From UBA1181 sp045226255 (GTDB lineage Bacteria > Bacteroidota > Bacteroidia > Bacteroidales > Paludibacteraceae), in the NCBI GenBank assembly GCA_045226255.1, contig JBGVCG010000016.1:62001-126000 (forward strand): 64,000 nt of DNA, in the 5' to 3' direction. Positions 40,392 through 49,882 of the stretch are shown here, in pieces; the first letter of the stretch is position 1; each line of letters opens with the position of its first letter. The position numbers were made by a program, and so were the translations under genes. The notes beneath the pieces were generated by a model. It was not told the origin of the DNA. It saw nothing but the letters and a program-made list of their open reading frames with translations, and made no database searches.

Positions 40392-41765
40392 TCAATCAAT
40401 TATCACATCGACATATTCTTGATAACGTACCATTATTTCTTCCACAAAATTGTAGACCTCTTCTCCCCTCAGGTAGCCGTGTCGTACGACTGGATCGTTG
40501 AAGAATTCGGGTCTTGCCTTCAAAAGCACAAAGAATTTCACGTCTCCCCATTTCTTGGGGCTTTTGCCGTACTTTTCCGCCAGAGCCATCGCGTCGCGGA
40601 CGTGCCCTACTCCTGCGTTATAGCTGGCCAGGACAAACTTAGTCCTTTCGTTTTTGTCCTCTATGAATTTGAAGATGTTGTCTACTCTTTTCAGGTATGT
40701 GGCTGCAGTCTTGACACTTACCTCTGGTTTCCGCATGGATAGACTGTCTGTGCCGAGTTTCTTTGCCGTATTGGGCATTAATTGCATCAATCCGATGGCG
40801 CCCGCCCATGATTTCGCATTGGGATTGAACCTGGACTCTTGGTACGCTACTGATGCTAGCAGTTTCCAATCCCACTCCAAATCTTTCGAATATTTTTTGA
40901 AATATGTGTCGTATTCGGAGATCTTTTCCTTGCTGATGTACTTAGGTTTCTCCTTGGAATACTTCTTTTCCTGCTCAAAATACTTGTGGTGGAGATATTG
41001 GCAGGTGTAGTCGCCATCTGTTGCCTCAAACCATTTATTTACAGTGCTTTCCAATTCGTCCGAATTTTTGCGAAGTACCCATGCTGACCTTTGGGTAAAG
41101 CTTGTTCGCAGTCCGATGTCTATATTTCGGAAGTATGTCTTGTTCACCTTGGCGATGTTGTCGTCTGCTATCGTGTAATCGATCTCTCCTTGGGATACTT
41201 TTTCTATGAGGGACTCTTCATCCTCTTCGTTGGAGACGGTGTTGATGTTGATTCCACCCCCTACCTCATCGTCTAGGTTGATAAGCCTTTTGTGGTATTT
41301 GGAATTTTCCACGACCACCACTTCCTTGTCTATCAACTCCACCACGTCGTTGATCTGTTCGTATTTGTTTTTCTTTTTCCGTTGCACCAACACTTGGAAT
41401 GTGTTGAACGTGTGTTCGACGAAGGTGACTTTTTCTTTGTTTTCGTTAGAGATGATCACGGGATAGGCAACCAGATCCACCTCTTTGTCAATTAGTTTCT
41501 GGATCATTTCGGGCTCGTCTTTCGCCGTGATCACTTTCAGGTTGACTCCCAGTGATTGGGCGAACCGCTGGGCCAATTCGAACTCAAAACCCATTTCCTC
41601 CCCTTTGTAATCGAAATAGGAGGTGGAGCGTGAGAGTGTGACTACCCGCAAAGTGTCTTCTGCTAAGATTTTCTCCAAATCCGAGCAGCTTGTACCTTTG
41701 TCGCTCTTCGAGATACAAGCTAGCAACATTGGTACCAAGATCCATATGACATGGTGTCTTTTCAT
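40392..41765 (-). CDS. MltF-like membrane-bound lytic transglycosylase
   Basis: A periplasmic enzyme that cleaves peptidoglycan glycan strands, forming 1,6-anhydro-MurNAc. The 457 residues start with a lipoprotein signal (LVPMLLAC, acylated Cys17). A substrate-binding-protein-like domain (about 38-255, LRVVTLSRSTSYFDYKGEEM) and a C-terminal SLT domain (about 295-440) follow. The SLT domain carries the catalytic Glu310 in YQESRF, then GAIGLMQLMP and VLASYNAGVGHV, the MltF order. It starts a probable operon with the MBL-fold gene. A TATCTTTG box lies about 78 bases upstream. Confidence 0.93.
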   Translation of the reverse strand: MKRHHVIWILVPMLLACISKSDKGTSCSDLEKILAEDTLRVVTLSRSTSYFDYKGEEMGFEFELAQRFAQSLGVNLKVITAKDEPEMIQKLIDKEVDLVAYPVIISNENKEKVTFVEHTFNTFQVLVQRKKKNKYEQINDVVELIDKEVVVVENSKYHKRLINLDDEVGGGININTVSNEEDEESLIEKVSQGEIDYTIADDNIAKVNKTYFRNIDIGLRTSFTQRSAWVLRKNSDELESTVNKWFEATDGDYTCQYLHHKYFEQEKKYSKEKPKYISKEKISEYDTYFKKYSKDLEWDWKLLASVAYQESRFNPNAKSWAGAIGLMQLMPNTAKKLGTDSLSMRKPEVSVKTAATYLKRVDNIFKFIEDKNERTKFVLASYNAGVGHVRDAMALAEKYGKSPKKWGDVKFFVLLKARPEFFNDPVVRHGYLRGEEVYNFVEEIMVRYQEYVDVIID

Positions 41766-41842
41766 CTCATCATTTTTTGTCCTACAAAGAGTCGCATTGG
41801 CGAAAAAACAATCATCTCATTTGTTTTTCACGGTTGCACAAA

Positions 41843-41850
41843 CAAAGATA
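41843..41850 (-). promoter_or_regulatory. Candidate -7 box for the mltF-like gene
   Basis: Minus-strand TATCTTTG, matching TAnnTTTG, giving a leader of about 72 nt. It lies only 24 bases from the opposing box for the menaquinone operon. Confidence 0.45.
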
Positions 41851-41873
41851 ACACAATTTTTGTTTAAATAGAC

Positions 41874-41881
41874 TATCTTTG
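41874..41881 (+). promoter_or_regulatory. Candidate -7 box for the menaquinone operon
   Basis: TATCTTTG, matching TAnnTTTG, 22 bases before the menF start. No TTG at 19-21 bases upstream. Confidence 0.5.
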
Positions 41882-41902
41882 TGGTGTAATTTGTGTTTTG
41901 CG

Positions 41903-42961
41903 ATGACTTTGAATGAGGTACGAAATGTGTTGCGGGCGGAGGAAAATTATGTGCTGTTCCGTTTGCCGAACGAAAAGAGGGGGTGTCTTGTCTCCTCTGA
42001 CCGCCTGGATGTGTTAGACCATCTCCCCTCTTCATTCGTGCGTTTCGATGATTCGTTTGTGATGTTCCCTTTTTCGGTGGAAAAACATCCGATTTTGGCG
42101 ATTCCATCGAAGATTTTGGACTTCTTTGAGCTGGATGACATGCCTGCCCGTGCTTCTTCGGAGGTTAGACGGTCGAGCTCTCTTCCTGATGATGCATATA
42201 GTTCTTCTTTCGACAAGTTTGTCATGGCGGTGCGTGAGAGACGCTTCGAGAAGCTGGTTTTGTCGCGTACTTCGCATTGCGCCATCCCTCCGCTGGATCG
42301 CTTGGACCTTTTCCGTAGGGCTTGTGCGGAATACCCGGATGCGATGGTCTATCTCTTCCACTCACCCCTCTCGGGCGATTGGTTGGGCGCTTCGCCTGAA
42401 TTGCTTTTGACGGGTGATGATGCGCAATCGCGCACGGTGGCCTTGGCGGGTACTATGCGCAACCAGGATGAGCATGCTGTGAAGATCTCCGACTGGGGCG
42501 AGAAGGAACGCTTGGAGCAGCGCATCGTGGCGGACTATCTCCGTGAGCGCATCGCTTGTTTCGGCACGTTGAAGGATGAGTGGGGTCCTTATTCGGTATC
42601 GGCTGGCCATGTCTCCCACTTGCGGACGGACTTCTACTTCTTCATGGACGAGGATCGTCGGTCTGATTTTATCTCCGCCATCCACCCTACTCCGGCGGTG
42701 TGCGGACTTCCGAAGGAGGAGTCCATGCGCTTCATCATGGAGAATGAGGGTTATGACCGCTCCTACTATTCCGGCTTTCTGGGCTGGACGGACGGTAACG
42801 GCAAGACGCACCTCTTCGTGAATATCCGTTGCGTGCGGTTGGCTGATTCGGAGGCGCAGTTCTTCGCTGGCGGAGGCATCCTCGCCTCGTCCGACCTCAT
42901 TTCCGAATGGAACGAGACGGAGGAGAAAATGACTACCATGAAACGTCTTCTTTTCGATTGA
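41903..42961 (+). CDS. menF: Isochorismate synthase (MenF-type)
   Basis: Converts chorismate to isochorismate, the first committed step of menaquinone synthesis. The 352-residue protein is a chorismate-binding domain. It contains FEKLVLSRTSHC, SPLSGDWLGASPELLL, VALAGTMRNQDE, SAIHPTPAVCGLPKEESM and the C-terminal INIRCVRLAD-type strand (here VNIRCVRLAD) with FFAGGGILASSD, the salicylate/isochorismate synthase signature. The ATG at 41903 gives MTLNEVRNVL. The upstream TTG at 41879 is less likely. It begins a run of four men genes; menD follows after one base. MenF versus the siderophore-linked EntC is decided by context. Confidence 0.94.
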   Translation: MTLNEVRNVLRAEENYVLFRLPNEKRGCLVSSDRLDVLDHLPSSFVRFDDSFVMFPFSVEKHPILAIPSKILDFFELDDMPARASSEVRRSSSLPDDAYSSSFDKFVMAVRERRFEKLVLSRTSHCAIPPLDRLDLFRRACAEYPDAMVYLFHSPLSGDWLGASPELLLTGDDAQSRTVALAGTMRNQDEHAVKISDWGEKERLEQRIVADYLRERIACFGTLKDEWGPYSVSAGHVSHLRTDFYFFMDEDRRSDFISAIHPTPAVCGLPKEESMRFIMENEGYDRSYYSGFLGWTDGNGKTHLFVNIRCVRLADSEAQFFAGGGILASSDLISEWNETEEKMTTMKRLLFD

Positions 42962-42962
42962 T

Positions 42963-44606
42963 ATGTATTCTGTAAAGTATAATATTCGACAGCTTGCGTC
43001 TCTGATGCTTCGCCATGGCATCCATGACGTGGTCATCTCCCCTGGTTCGCGTAACATGCCTCTGGCGCAGACCTTCGCGAATCTGAGTGGAATGAACTGT
43101 CATGCGGTGACGGACGAGCGTAGCGCCGGGTTCATCGCCTTGGGTATCGCCCAACGTAAGAACACGGCGGTGGCGCTTTGTGTCACTTCGGGCTCCGCAT
43201 TGCTGAATCTGGCCTCCGCAGTCTCTGAGGCCTACTACCAGCAGGTTCCGTTGTTGGTGATTTCGGCGGACCGTCCCCAGGCTTGGATCGGTCAGATGGA
43301 TGGTCAGACATTGCCGCAGACGGGCGTGTTCGGGTCGCTGGTGCGCTTCGAGGCGAACTTATGCGAACCTTCCGACGAGACGCAACGCTGGTTCAACAAT
43401 AGGCTGATCAACGAGGCGCTGATCTCCCTTACCTCTGGTGCGAGGGGTCCTGTCCATATCAATGTGCCGATCACCGAGCCTTTCTTCGACTGTTCGGCGA
43501 CGGACTTGCCGGACGAGCGTGTGATCCGCTTGCGGAATGGTGCGACGGAGCGTGAGGCGCTGAATCGTGCTTGGCGGGAGGCTAAGGCCCCGCTGCTGAT
43601 TGTCGGCCAGCTGGATACCGCTACCGCTGAAGACCTCTCCTCCTTGTTGTCTGAACTGGACTGCCCTATCTTGTGCGAATCGCTCGCTAATCTGCAGGGA
43701 AAGAACCTGATGCGGAATTTTGACCTGACATTGCTGTCGGATGCCAATCGTAAGGCTTTGGCGCCTGATTTTGTGATATATATGGGTGGCCATCTGGTCT
43801 CCAAACGTCTGAAACAGTGGTTGCGGACGGTTCGCCCTGAGGTGTGCTGGCGCCTCTCCCCGGAGGGTGCCGTGGCGGATACGTTCCAATGCCTGACGGA
43901 CGTGGTGGTGGCGGATTTGGCCACATTCGTGGGCTCGTTAGAGAAAAACGGGTCTGCCGAGCGCCAGGAGTACCTGACGAAGTGGATGGAGACGGAACGT
44001 GTAACGGTTTCGAAGCGGAAGGCTCCGTCTCTTTTCTCATCCATCAGCGTGACCATGAACTTCTGTTCGAGATTACCCCGCCCTTCTGTCTTGGTGCTGG
44101 CGAATAGCTCGGCGGTGCGTTATGCCCAGCTGGCGGATGTGCCGGAGGGACTCTCTGTCTACTGCAACCGTGGGGTGAACGGTATCGACGGTTCACTCTC
44201 CTCCGCTGTGGGGATCGCTTTGGCGGATCCTTCCCAGGAGGTCTTCCTGCTTATCGGTGACCTGAGTTTCTTCTACGATATGAATGCCTTGTGGAACAAC
44301 CATTTGCCCGCGAACCTTCACGTCTTGCTCCTCAACAATGGTGGCGGGGCGATATTCAGGAACCTGAAGGGCTTGGCGGATACGGAGAGTACCCGCCAGT
44401 ATGTGATGGCTACGCACCATGCCTCGGCCAAGGGCTGGGTGGAGTCGGTCGGTTGCGAATACTTTCCGGTGTTCGACGAGGCTGATTATCAGAAGGATAT
44501 AGATGCTTTTCTAGGGAAAGGAGAGACTCCTCGTGTGATGGAGGTCTTCACGGACGCTCAGCTGGACGAGCAGGCGCACAAGTTCTTTTATAGTCAATTT
44601 GAATGA
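42963..44606 (+). CDS. menD: 2-succinyl-5-enolpyruvyl-6-hydroxy-3-cyclohexene-1-carboxylate synthase (MenD)
   Basis: A thiamine-diphosphate enzyme that joins isochorismate and 2-oxoglutarate in menaquinone synthesis. The 547 residues include the N-terminal pyrimidine-binding part (HGIHDVVISPGSRNMPLAQTF, TDERSAGFIALGIAQ with the conserved Glu), a central domain, and the C-terminal ThDP-binding GDLSFFYDMNALW ... NNGGGAIF. All are MenD features at the usual length. It starts one base after the menF stop, and menB follows after 27 bases. Cytosolic. Confidence 0.96.
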   Translation: MYSVKYNIRQLASLMLRHGIHDVVISPGSRNMPLAQTFANLSGMNCHAVTDERSAGFIALGIAQRKNTAVALCVTSGSALLNLASAVSEAYYQQVPLLVISADRPQAWIGQMDGQTLPQTGVFGSLVRFEANLCEPSDETQRWFNNRLINEALISLTSGARGPVHINVPITEPFFDCSATDLPDERVIRLRNGATEREALNRAWREAKAPLLIVGQLDTATAEDLSSLLSELDCPILCESLANLQGKNLMRNFDLTLLSDANRKALAPDFVIYMGGHLVSKRLKQWLRTVRPEVCWRLSPEGAVADTFQCLTDVVVADLATFVGSLEKNGSAERQEYLTKWMETERVTVSKRKAPSLFSSISVTMNFCSRLPRPSVLVLANSSAVRYAQLADVPEGLSVYCNRGVNGIDGSLSSAVGIALADPSQEVFLLIGDLSFFYDMNALWNNHLPANLHVLLLNNGGGAIFRNLKGLADTESTRQYVMATHHASAKGWVESVGCEYFPVFDEADYQKDIDAFLGKGETPRVMEVFTDAQLDEQAHKFFYSQFE

Positions 44607-44633
44607 ATTAAAAAATTATAGACCATAGATATT

Positions 44634-45455
44634 ATGCAAACAAGAAATTGGGAAACAATCAAGGAGTATAAGGAGATCCTTTTTGATTTTTATAACGGCA
44701 TCGCCCGTATCACGATCAACCGTCCTCGTTACAGAAATGCCTTCACGCCTACCACGACGGCGGAGATGAGCGACGCGCTTCTGCGTTGCAGGGAGGACCA
44801 GCGCATTCAGGTGGTGGTCTTCACGGGTGCGGGCGACATGGCCTTCTGCAGCGGTGGTGACATGCACGTGAAGGGACGTGGCGGTTATATCGACGAGGAG
44901 GGTGTCCCTAGGCTCTCTGTCTTGGATGTGCAGAAGCAGATCCGCTCCTTGCCTAAGCCTGTGATTGCTGCGGTGAACGGCTATGCCATCGGTGGCGGCA
45001 ACGTGTTGCAGGTGGTTTGCGACCTGACGATCGCTTCGGAGAACGCTAAGTTCGGTCAGACGGGACCTAAGGTGGGTAGCTTCGACGCAGGATTCGGCTC
45101 TTCCTATCTGGCTCGTCTGGTGGGACAGAAGAAGGCGCGTGAGATATGGTTCCTTTGCAGGCAATATACCGCCCAGGAGGCCTTGGAGATGGGTATGATC
45201 AACAAGGTGGTGCCTTTCGACCAGTTGGAGGACGAATATGTGGCCTGGGCGGAGAAGATGATGGAGCACTCCCCTCTTGCCTTGCGTATGATCAAGCGTG
45301 GCTTGAATGCGGAGTTGGACGGTCAAGCGGGTCTGCAGGAGTTTGCGGGCGACATGACCATGCTCTATTATTGTTTGGACGAGGCGCAGGAGGGTGGCAA
45401 GGCATTTTTGGAGAAGCGTAAGCCGAATTTCAAGGATTATCCGAAGTTTCCGTAA
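44634..45455 (+). CDS. menB: 1,4-dihydroxy-2-naphthoyl-CoA synthase (MenB)
   Basis: A crotonase-fold enzyme that closes the second ring of the menaquinone naphthoquinone from o-succinylbenzoyl-CoA. The 273 residues have RITINRPRYRNAFTP, FCSGGDMHVKGRGGYID (oxyanion hole, MenB-specific), VNGYAIGGGNVLQVVCDL, GPKVGSFDAGFGSSYLAR and a C-terminal GFLEKRKPNFKDYPKFP-type end (here AFLEKRKPNFKDYPKFP). The last is conserved in MenB. It lies in the men operon 27 bases after menD. A 64-base gap with repeat-like AT sequence follows before menC. Confidence 0.97.
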   Translation: MQTRNWETIKEYKEILFDFYNGIARITINRPRYRNAFTPTTTAEMSDALLRCREDQRIQVVVFTGAGDMAFCSGGDMHVKGRGGYIDEEGVPRLSVLDVQKQIRSLPKPVIAAVNGYAIGGGNVLQVVCDLTIASENAKFGQTGPKVGSFDAGFGSSYLARLVGQKKAREIWFLCRQYTAQEALEMGMINKVVPFDQLEDEYVAWAEKMMEHSPLALRMIKRGLNAELDGQAGLQEFAGDMTMLYYCLDEAQEGGKAFLEKRKPNFKDYPKFP

Positions 45456-45519
45456 TGGTTGATTCATAATTGAATCCGTCGAACTAACGCTTTATAACTC
45501 TTAATTCTTAATTGTCTCA

Positions 45520-46533
45520 ATGTATCACGCAACTATCATTCCCAAGACACTAGTGTTTAAGCGTCCTGCGGGCACTTCCCGCGGGGTCTATACGGACCAT
45601 CAGGTCTGGTATGTGCGGCTGACCGACACGGAGCGTCCCGGCAAGGTCGGTTGGGGCGAATGTGCCCCCTTGGTGAAGCTGAGTTGCGATGATTTGCCTG
45701 ATTATGAGGCCGTTCTGAAAGGCTTCTGTGATCGGTTCGACGGTACGATCGATTATGAGGCGCTGAAAAATTACCCTTCTATGCTCTTCGGCTTGGAGAC
45801 GGCGCTCCGTGATCTCAATTCGGAGGATGGTGTGATGTGGAAGAGTGATTTCACGGAAGGGACGTCCGGCATCCTGATCAACGGGTTGATATGGATGGGC
45901 ACGCTGGAGGAGATGACCGCCCGTATCGAGGAGAAATTAGCGGCCGGATTTTCCTGCATCAAGCTGAAAATCGGTTCGTTACGATTCGAGGACGAGATGG
46001 AACTGCTCAAGAAGGTGAGGCAACGTTTCTCGAAGGATACGATCACGCTGCGGGTGGATGCGAACGGTGGTTTCAAGCCCGCCGAGGCCATGGAACGGCT
46101 GGAACGCCTCGCCGCATTGGACATCCACTCCATCGAGCAGCCTATCATGGCTGGACAGTGGGAGGAGATGGCCCGTCTGTGCGCCCGCACGCCTTTGCCC
46201 ATCGCATTGGACGAGGAGCTGATCGGTGTGAATGACACGGAGGAGAAGAATCGCCTGTTGGATGTGATACGTCCTCAATATATTATCCTGAAACCCTCTT
46301 TGCATGGAGGCATAAGGGGATCGGAGGAGTGGATTTCCTTGGCTAAACGCAGGGATATCGGTTATTGGATCACCTCCGCCCTCGAATCGAATGTGGGGCT
46401 CAACGCTATCGCTCAATGGGCGGCCACCTTAGGCATAGAGATCCCGCAAGGACTCGGAACGGGCGCACTGTACGTGAACAACGTCGAACGGCCGATTGAG
46501 GTGGTTGGGGAAAGTCTCTGGTACAGGCGGTAG
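45520..46533 (+). CDS. menC: o-Succinylbenzoate synthase (MenC)
   Basis: An enolase-superfamily enzyme that dehydrates SHCHC to o-succinylbenzoate in menaquinone synthesis. The 337 residues show CIKLKIGSL (catalytic Lys pair of the KxK type), LRVDANGGF (metal Asp), HSIEQP (metal Glu), IALDEEL (metal Asp) and YIILKPSLHGGI (second catalytic Lys). This is the muconate-lactonizing subgroup order; identity as MenC rests on its place after menF-menD-menB. The opposite-strand PCMD gene ends 2 bases away. menE does not follow. Confidence 0.9.
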   Translation: MYHATIIPKTLVFKRPAGTSRGVYTDHQVWYVRLTDTERPGKVGWGECAPLVKLSCDDLPDYEAVLKGFCDRFDGTIDYEALKNYPSMLFGLETALRDLNSEDGVMWKSDFTEGTSGILINGLIWMGTLEEMTARIEEKLAAGFSCIKLKIGSLRFEDEMELLKKVRQRFSKDTITLRVDANGGFKPAEAMERLERLAALDIHSIEQPIMAGQWEEMARLCARTPLPIALDEELIGVNDTEEKNRLLDVIRPQYIILKPSLHGGIRGSEEWISLAKRRDIGYWITSALESNVGLNAIAQWAATLGIEIPQGLGTGALYVNNVERPIEVVGESLWYRR

Positions 46534-46535
46534 AC

Positions 46536-47483
46536 TCACTTCTCGATAAACTCCACGTTGTCGATCCATAGGCAATCCCCTACCGCACCGACGTAAGCGC
46601 CTCCATATCCGGCGGCGAACCTTACCACGATATGGGTCGGCTGGTCGTTTTCGTCGCCCCAACCGATTTCGTCCACGAAGCACATCTCCCCCTTGGAGTT
46701 CAGCGCATATTGGGGATACCCCTCATAGTTCAGTTTCATGTAATTTTTGTAGTAAGGTTGGCGGGTGATGTCCCCGTAATGCAGGTCGAGCGTGTAGCCG
46801 TTGACCCAATCCTTTGTGCTTTCCGTGATGCGTATATAGGCGGTGGCGATGCGTTTGCACTTGATGTTGCCATCCTTGTCCTCCCATCGTTTTTGCAAGG
46901 ATACGCTCACTTCCGCCGCGTTTTTCCCTTCCACGTCCTCCTTGCTCAAGGCGGACGCTTTAATACGTTTGCCGCCCGTTTTGGCTTTGTAGTCGAATTT
47001 GACCGCCTTCAGTTTTTTTGTGAAGGGAACACCCTGCGACATCTTTTGCATCGGGTCATTGATGCTCTGTATGGGTTCGATGAGCCGGCCGGTGAATAGG
47101 CTGCCGGTGGCCAGTGCCGTGACGTGGATGAAACCGAAGACGTAGACCTCCTCCAGACGGGTCTCCAGGCGGGCGCAGTATCCTTCGCCACGCTTCTCCG
47201 GGAAGACGGTGCTGCTGACCTTGTCGATGCCCATGACGTGGGCGTATATGCTGGAGGTCTCCCAAGGAGAGTCCCCCTGTTTCCAAGCCTCCGCCTTGGT
47301 GAGGTGAGCGGGCGCCCCCACTTCCCACACGGTCTTCGTCTCCCCGCCGATGAGCCGGCTCTCCTTGATGTCCCGCTGTACCCAACTGTCCATGTTGTTG
47401 TACGTGAAGTTCTTCTCCTGGGCGTTTAGTTGCGAAGCCAGGAGCCAAGCGAGGAGCAGGAGTATGGTGTGCCTTCCGTACAT
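46536..47483 (-). CDS. Exported PCMD-domain protein
   Basis: A 315-residue protein with a signal peptide (MYGRHTILLLLAWLLASQLNAQ). The mature part resembles the PCMD (putative carbohydrate metabolism) domain of Bacteroidota: a start region with FTYNNMDSWVQRD, TVWEVGAPAH, a central LEEVYVFGFIHV-like strand pattern and ending IVVRFAAGYGGAYVGAVGD and LWIDNVEFIE. The jelly-roll fold suggests binding of a glycan, but activity is unproven. It follows the LEA-type lipoprotein gene by 14 bases, so the two form an operon. Confidence 0.78.
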   Translation of the reverse strand: MYGRHTILLLLAWLLASQLNAQEKNFTYNNMDSWVQRDIKESRLIGGETKTVWEVGAPAHLTKAEAWKQGDSPWETSSIYAHVMGIDKVSSTVFPEKRGEGYCARLETRLEEVYVFGFIHVTALATGSLFTGRLIEPIQSINDPMQKMSQGVPFTKKLKAVKFDYKAKTGGKRIKASALSKEDVEGKNAAEVSVSLQKRWEDKDGNIKCKRIATAYIRITESTKDWVNGYTLDLHYGDITRQPYYKNYMKLNYEGYPQYALNSKGEMCFVDEIGWGDENDQPTHIVVRFAAGYGGAYVGAVGDCLWIDNVEFIEK

Positions 47484-47497
47484 TGTCTTGATGGGTT

Positions 47498-48103
47498 TTA
47501 TTTGTTTTCTTTCTTAGGCATGATTTTATCTCCTCCGATCGTGACGTAGAAAGGCATCTTAACCTTTTTGTTGCCTATGTTGAAGTAGGGTTTCAGGGAT
47601 ACCTTCATGCGGCTGGCGTCAGGGTTATCTGTGGCGAGTCCGAAGGCGAACTCGACCAAAGCGTCTAGCGTAGTGAAGGTCGCCATGTTCAGGAGATTGA
47701 CGGAGACAGGGATCGACAGCACTTCCGTCTGGTTGGAGCCGATGGATATCTTCTTGTCCATGTTACCGGCGAGCACCTCCCGCTCATCGACCCAGATGAT
47801 GTAGTCCACCCCTTCCAGCTTTGCCTCGTTAGGGTTAGGGTTGGTCACGTTGATGTTTACGTTCATATTCAGCCCAAGGCTTTTGTCCTTGAATGCTGGG
47901 ATCAGTTGCAGCAAATCGACGTAACTCAGTTCCTTGGGAGAACGGATGTGGGAGACATCGATGCTGGCCAACTGGATATTCGTGATATCCTTATAGTTGA
48001 ATTGGCAATTCGAGAAGTTTTTCACACCTTGTACGGAGGAGCAGCCTACCAGCAACAAGAGGCACAAGGCGGGAATCGATACTAGAAAAAGAATTTTTTT
48101 CAT
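47498..48103 (-). CDS. LEA type 2 domain lipoprotein
   Basis: A 201-residue lipoprotein (signal MKKILFLVSIPALCLLLLVGC, acylated Cys about 21). The mature part contains the late-embryogenesis-abundant type 2 beta-sandwich. Its hallmark NVTNPNPNEAKLEGVDYIIW is visible, followed by EVLAGNMDKKISIGSNQTE and a polar C-terminal part. LEA-2 proteins bind hydrophobic or envelope components, but the function is not known here. The ATG three codons upstream (48112) is an alternative start. It is first in an operon with the PCMD gene. Confidence 0.83.
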   Translation of the reverse strand: MKKILFLVSIPALCLLLLVGCSSVQGVKNFSNCQFNYKDITNIQLASIDVSHIRSPKELSYVDLLQLIPAFKDKSLGLNMNVNINVTNPNPNEAKLEGVDYIIWVDEREVLAGNMDKKISIGSNQTEVLSIPVSVNLLNMATFTTLDALVEFAFGLATDNPDASRMKVSLKPYFNIGNKKVKMPFYVTIGGDKIMPKKENK

Positions 48104-48320
48104 GCTTAACAATTCAAATTGTATATGAGACTTCCAAAGGCAAAGGTAGGAAATAATTTGTATGTTGGGTCATTAGACGGTGAATTGAAACGTAGACTTG
48201 TTAAGATATGGTAAAATATGACTAGTTTTGTGTTGGATTGTGAGACGGAATCGTCCATCGTCTTCGGGAAAGATGATTGTGTCTCTGTAATTATTTGATT
48301 CATAAATATTTCGCATACCT

Positions 48321-48977
48321 ATGAAACGGACCATCATTCGCATACTGTTGGGTTGCTTGGCGCTTTTCGCCTTGGTGTTGGGAGTGTTTTTTATTATCCA
48401 ACAATGCAAACGTGTTCCGTCCCGTAGCGGAAGTGCGGTGTATACCACGGCAAAAGAGAAGGCACATTCGTTGAAAGCCTATGCGGTCCAGAACGGTTAC
48501 GACACCTGTTATTGTTTCTTGGTGGATTATTCCCTGCCCTCGGGGACCCCTAGGTTCTTCATCTGGAACTTTGCGACCGATGAGATTGATTTTGCGGACT
48601 TTTGTATGCATGGTGCCGGGAAGGGGAACACGAAGAGTACCCCTATCTTCAGCAATGATTTGGGAAGCAATTGTTCCTCTTTGGGAAGGTTTGCCGTGAG
48701 GAAAAAGCAATATGGCAAGGTCTTAGGGGAAAAGCGGAGCCGGGCGATTGTAGGCTTGGACCCGACTAACAGCAATGCCTTGCGCCGAGGTTTGTTGATT
48801 CATGATTCCTATTTTCTTGACTATCAATCGCTTATTCCCCGCACCTACCTGCCTTTGAACGGAGCTTCCTGTTCTGGCTGCGTCACGATCACCTCCAAGG
48901 GCTTTCGGAAGGCCAAGGAGATCATCGATGGCTCGTCTAGGGGGATTTTGATGTGGAATTATTGCGGCGGGAGGTGA
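48321..48977 (+). CDS. Murein L,D-transpeptidase catalytic domain protein (YkuD_2-like)
   Basis: A 218-residue protein with one N-terminal membrane anchor (about 6-27, IIRILLGCLALFALVLGVFF). The soluble part resembles the YkuD_2 family: YCFLVDYSLPSGTPRFFIWN, CMHGAGKGNTKSTPIFSND, LLIHDSYFLD and the Cys-containing SCSGCVTITSKGF, where Cys in SGC would be the catalytic thiol. It may form or remodel peptidoglycan cross-links in the periplasm. Its last 19 bases overlap the end of the opposite-strand methyltransferase gene. Confidence 0.84.
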   Translation: MKRTIIRILLGCLALFALVLGVFFIIQQCKRVPSRSGSAVYTTAKEKAHSLKAYAVQNGYDTCYCFLVDYSLPSGTPRFFIWNFATDEIDFADFCMHGAGKGNTKSTPIFSNDLGSNCSSLGRFAVRKKQYGKVLGEKRSRAIVGLDPTNSNALRRGLLIHDSYFLDYQSLIPRTYLPLNGASCSGCVTITSKGFRKAKEIIDGSSRGILMWNYCGGR

Positions 48978-49657
48978 TTGGAACGGTCTGTTCTCTTCCT
49001 ACACACGCACCAGAGTATCGCGTTATCCGTATGGATCTCCACCTCCGAATAACGCTCCTCAAGAATCTTCCTGACCTCCTCTTCCGTCTGGAAAGGCGGT
49101 GTGAACCAACTTTTGGGGGCTAGTACATGATTCACGACCCAGTCTGTCCGACGTAATTTGCCACGGACGTAGAAGCTGGCGATGAATCTCCCCCCTTCCT
49201 TCAACACTCGGTGGGTCTCGTCAAAGGCTTTCAGCTTGTCTGGGAAAGCGTGGAATCCGTTCATGCTCATGACGATATCGACGCTTTGGCTCTCGAAGGG
49301 CAGTGCGCCCACGTCTCCTTGGCAAAGACGGATATGTTCCTCCCCCTCCAATCGTTGGTTCGCTTGCCGTAGCATCTCCTCGCTGTAGTCGAGACAGATG
49401 ATATCTGCGGCGTTGAGCTCTTTCCATTTCTCGGCGGTGAAGACCGCTGTGCCGCAGGGAACGTCCAGTATCGTGCCGGAAAACCCCTCAGGAATGTATG
49501 ACAGCAATTTTTGTGCGAGCGCTATGTCGTCTGTGCCACCCCAAAAGAATCGGATATAAGCCTTGGCGAATATGTTCCCTTGCGTCAGGACTCCGTCGTA
49601 GATGCTTTTGGAGTCGCTATATGCCTCTTTGATCTTTTCTTTTCGTATTTCGTCCAT
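48959..49657 (-). CDS. Class I SAM-dependent methyltransferase
   Basis: A 232-residue protein with a methyltransferase-11-type core: motif I TILDVPCGTAVFTA (SAM binding), DIICLDYSEEMLRQA, ALPFESQSVDIVMSMNGFHAF and a DETHRVLKEGGRFIASFYV strand. The start MDEIRKEKIKEAYSD at 49657 is preferred; a further ATG is 16 codons upstream. Substrate unknown. It converges with the L,D-transpeptidase-like gene, with a 19-base overlap of 3' ends. Confidence 0.87.
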   Translation of the reverse strand: MDEIRKEKIKEAYSDSKSIYDGVLTQGNIFAKAYIRFFWGGTDDIALAQKLLSYIPEGFSGTILDVPCGTAVFTAEKWKELNAADIICLDYSEEMLRQANQRLEGEEHIRLCQGDVGALPFESQSVDIVMSMNGFHAFPDKLKAFDETHRVLKEGGRFIASFYVRGKLRRTDWVVNHVLAPKSWFTPPFQTEEEVRKILEERYSEVEIHTDNAILWCVCRKRTDRSNHLPPQ

Positions 49658-49882
49658 CCTATTTATGTTTGTTGATGGTACAAATGTATGAAGAGGTTTC
49701 TGCAACCGAGTTGCAATGTTCTACGTAGGCACCATGTAAATAGGTGAAAGAAAGAGTTTTAGTAATGATTTTTATGCCAAGAGAGTTTTTTTGGTAAATT
49801 TGATTAACTTTGTTTAAATTCCTGAGGAGAGATTGGAAAGGTTTTTCCAAGGAGGTTTGTTTTATAAATTAATTTTACGATA

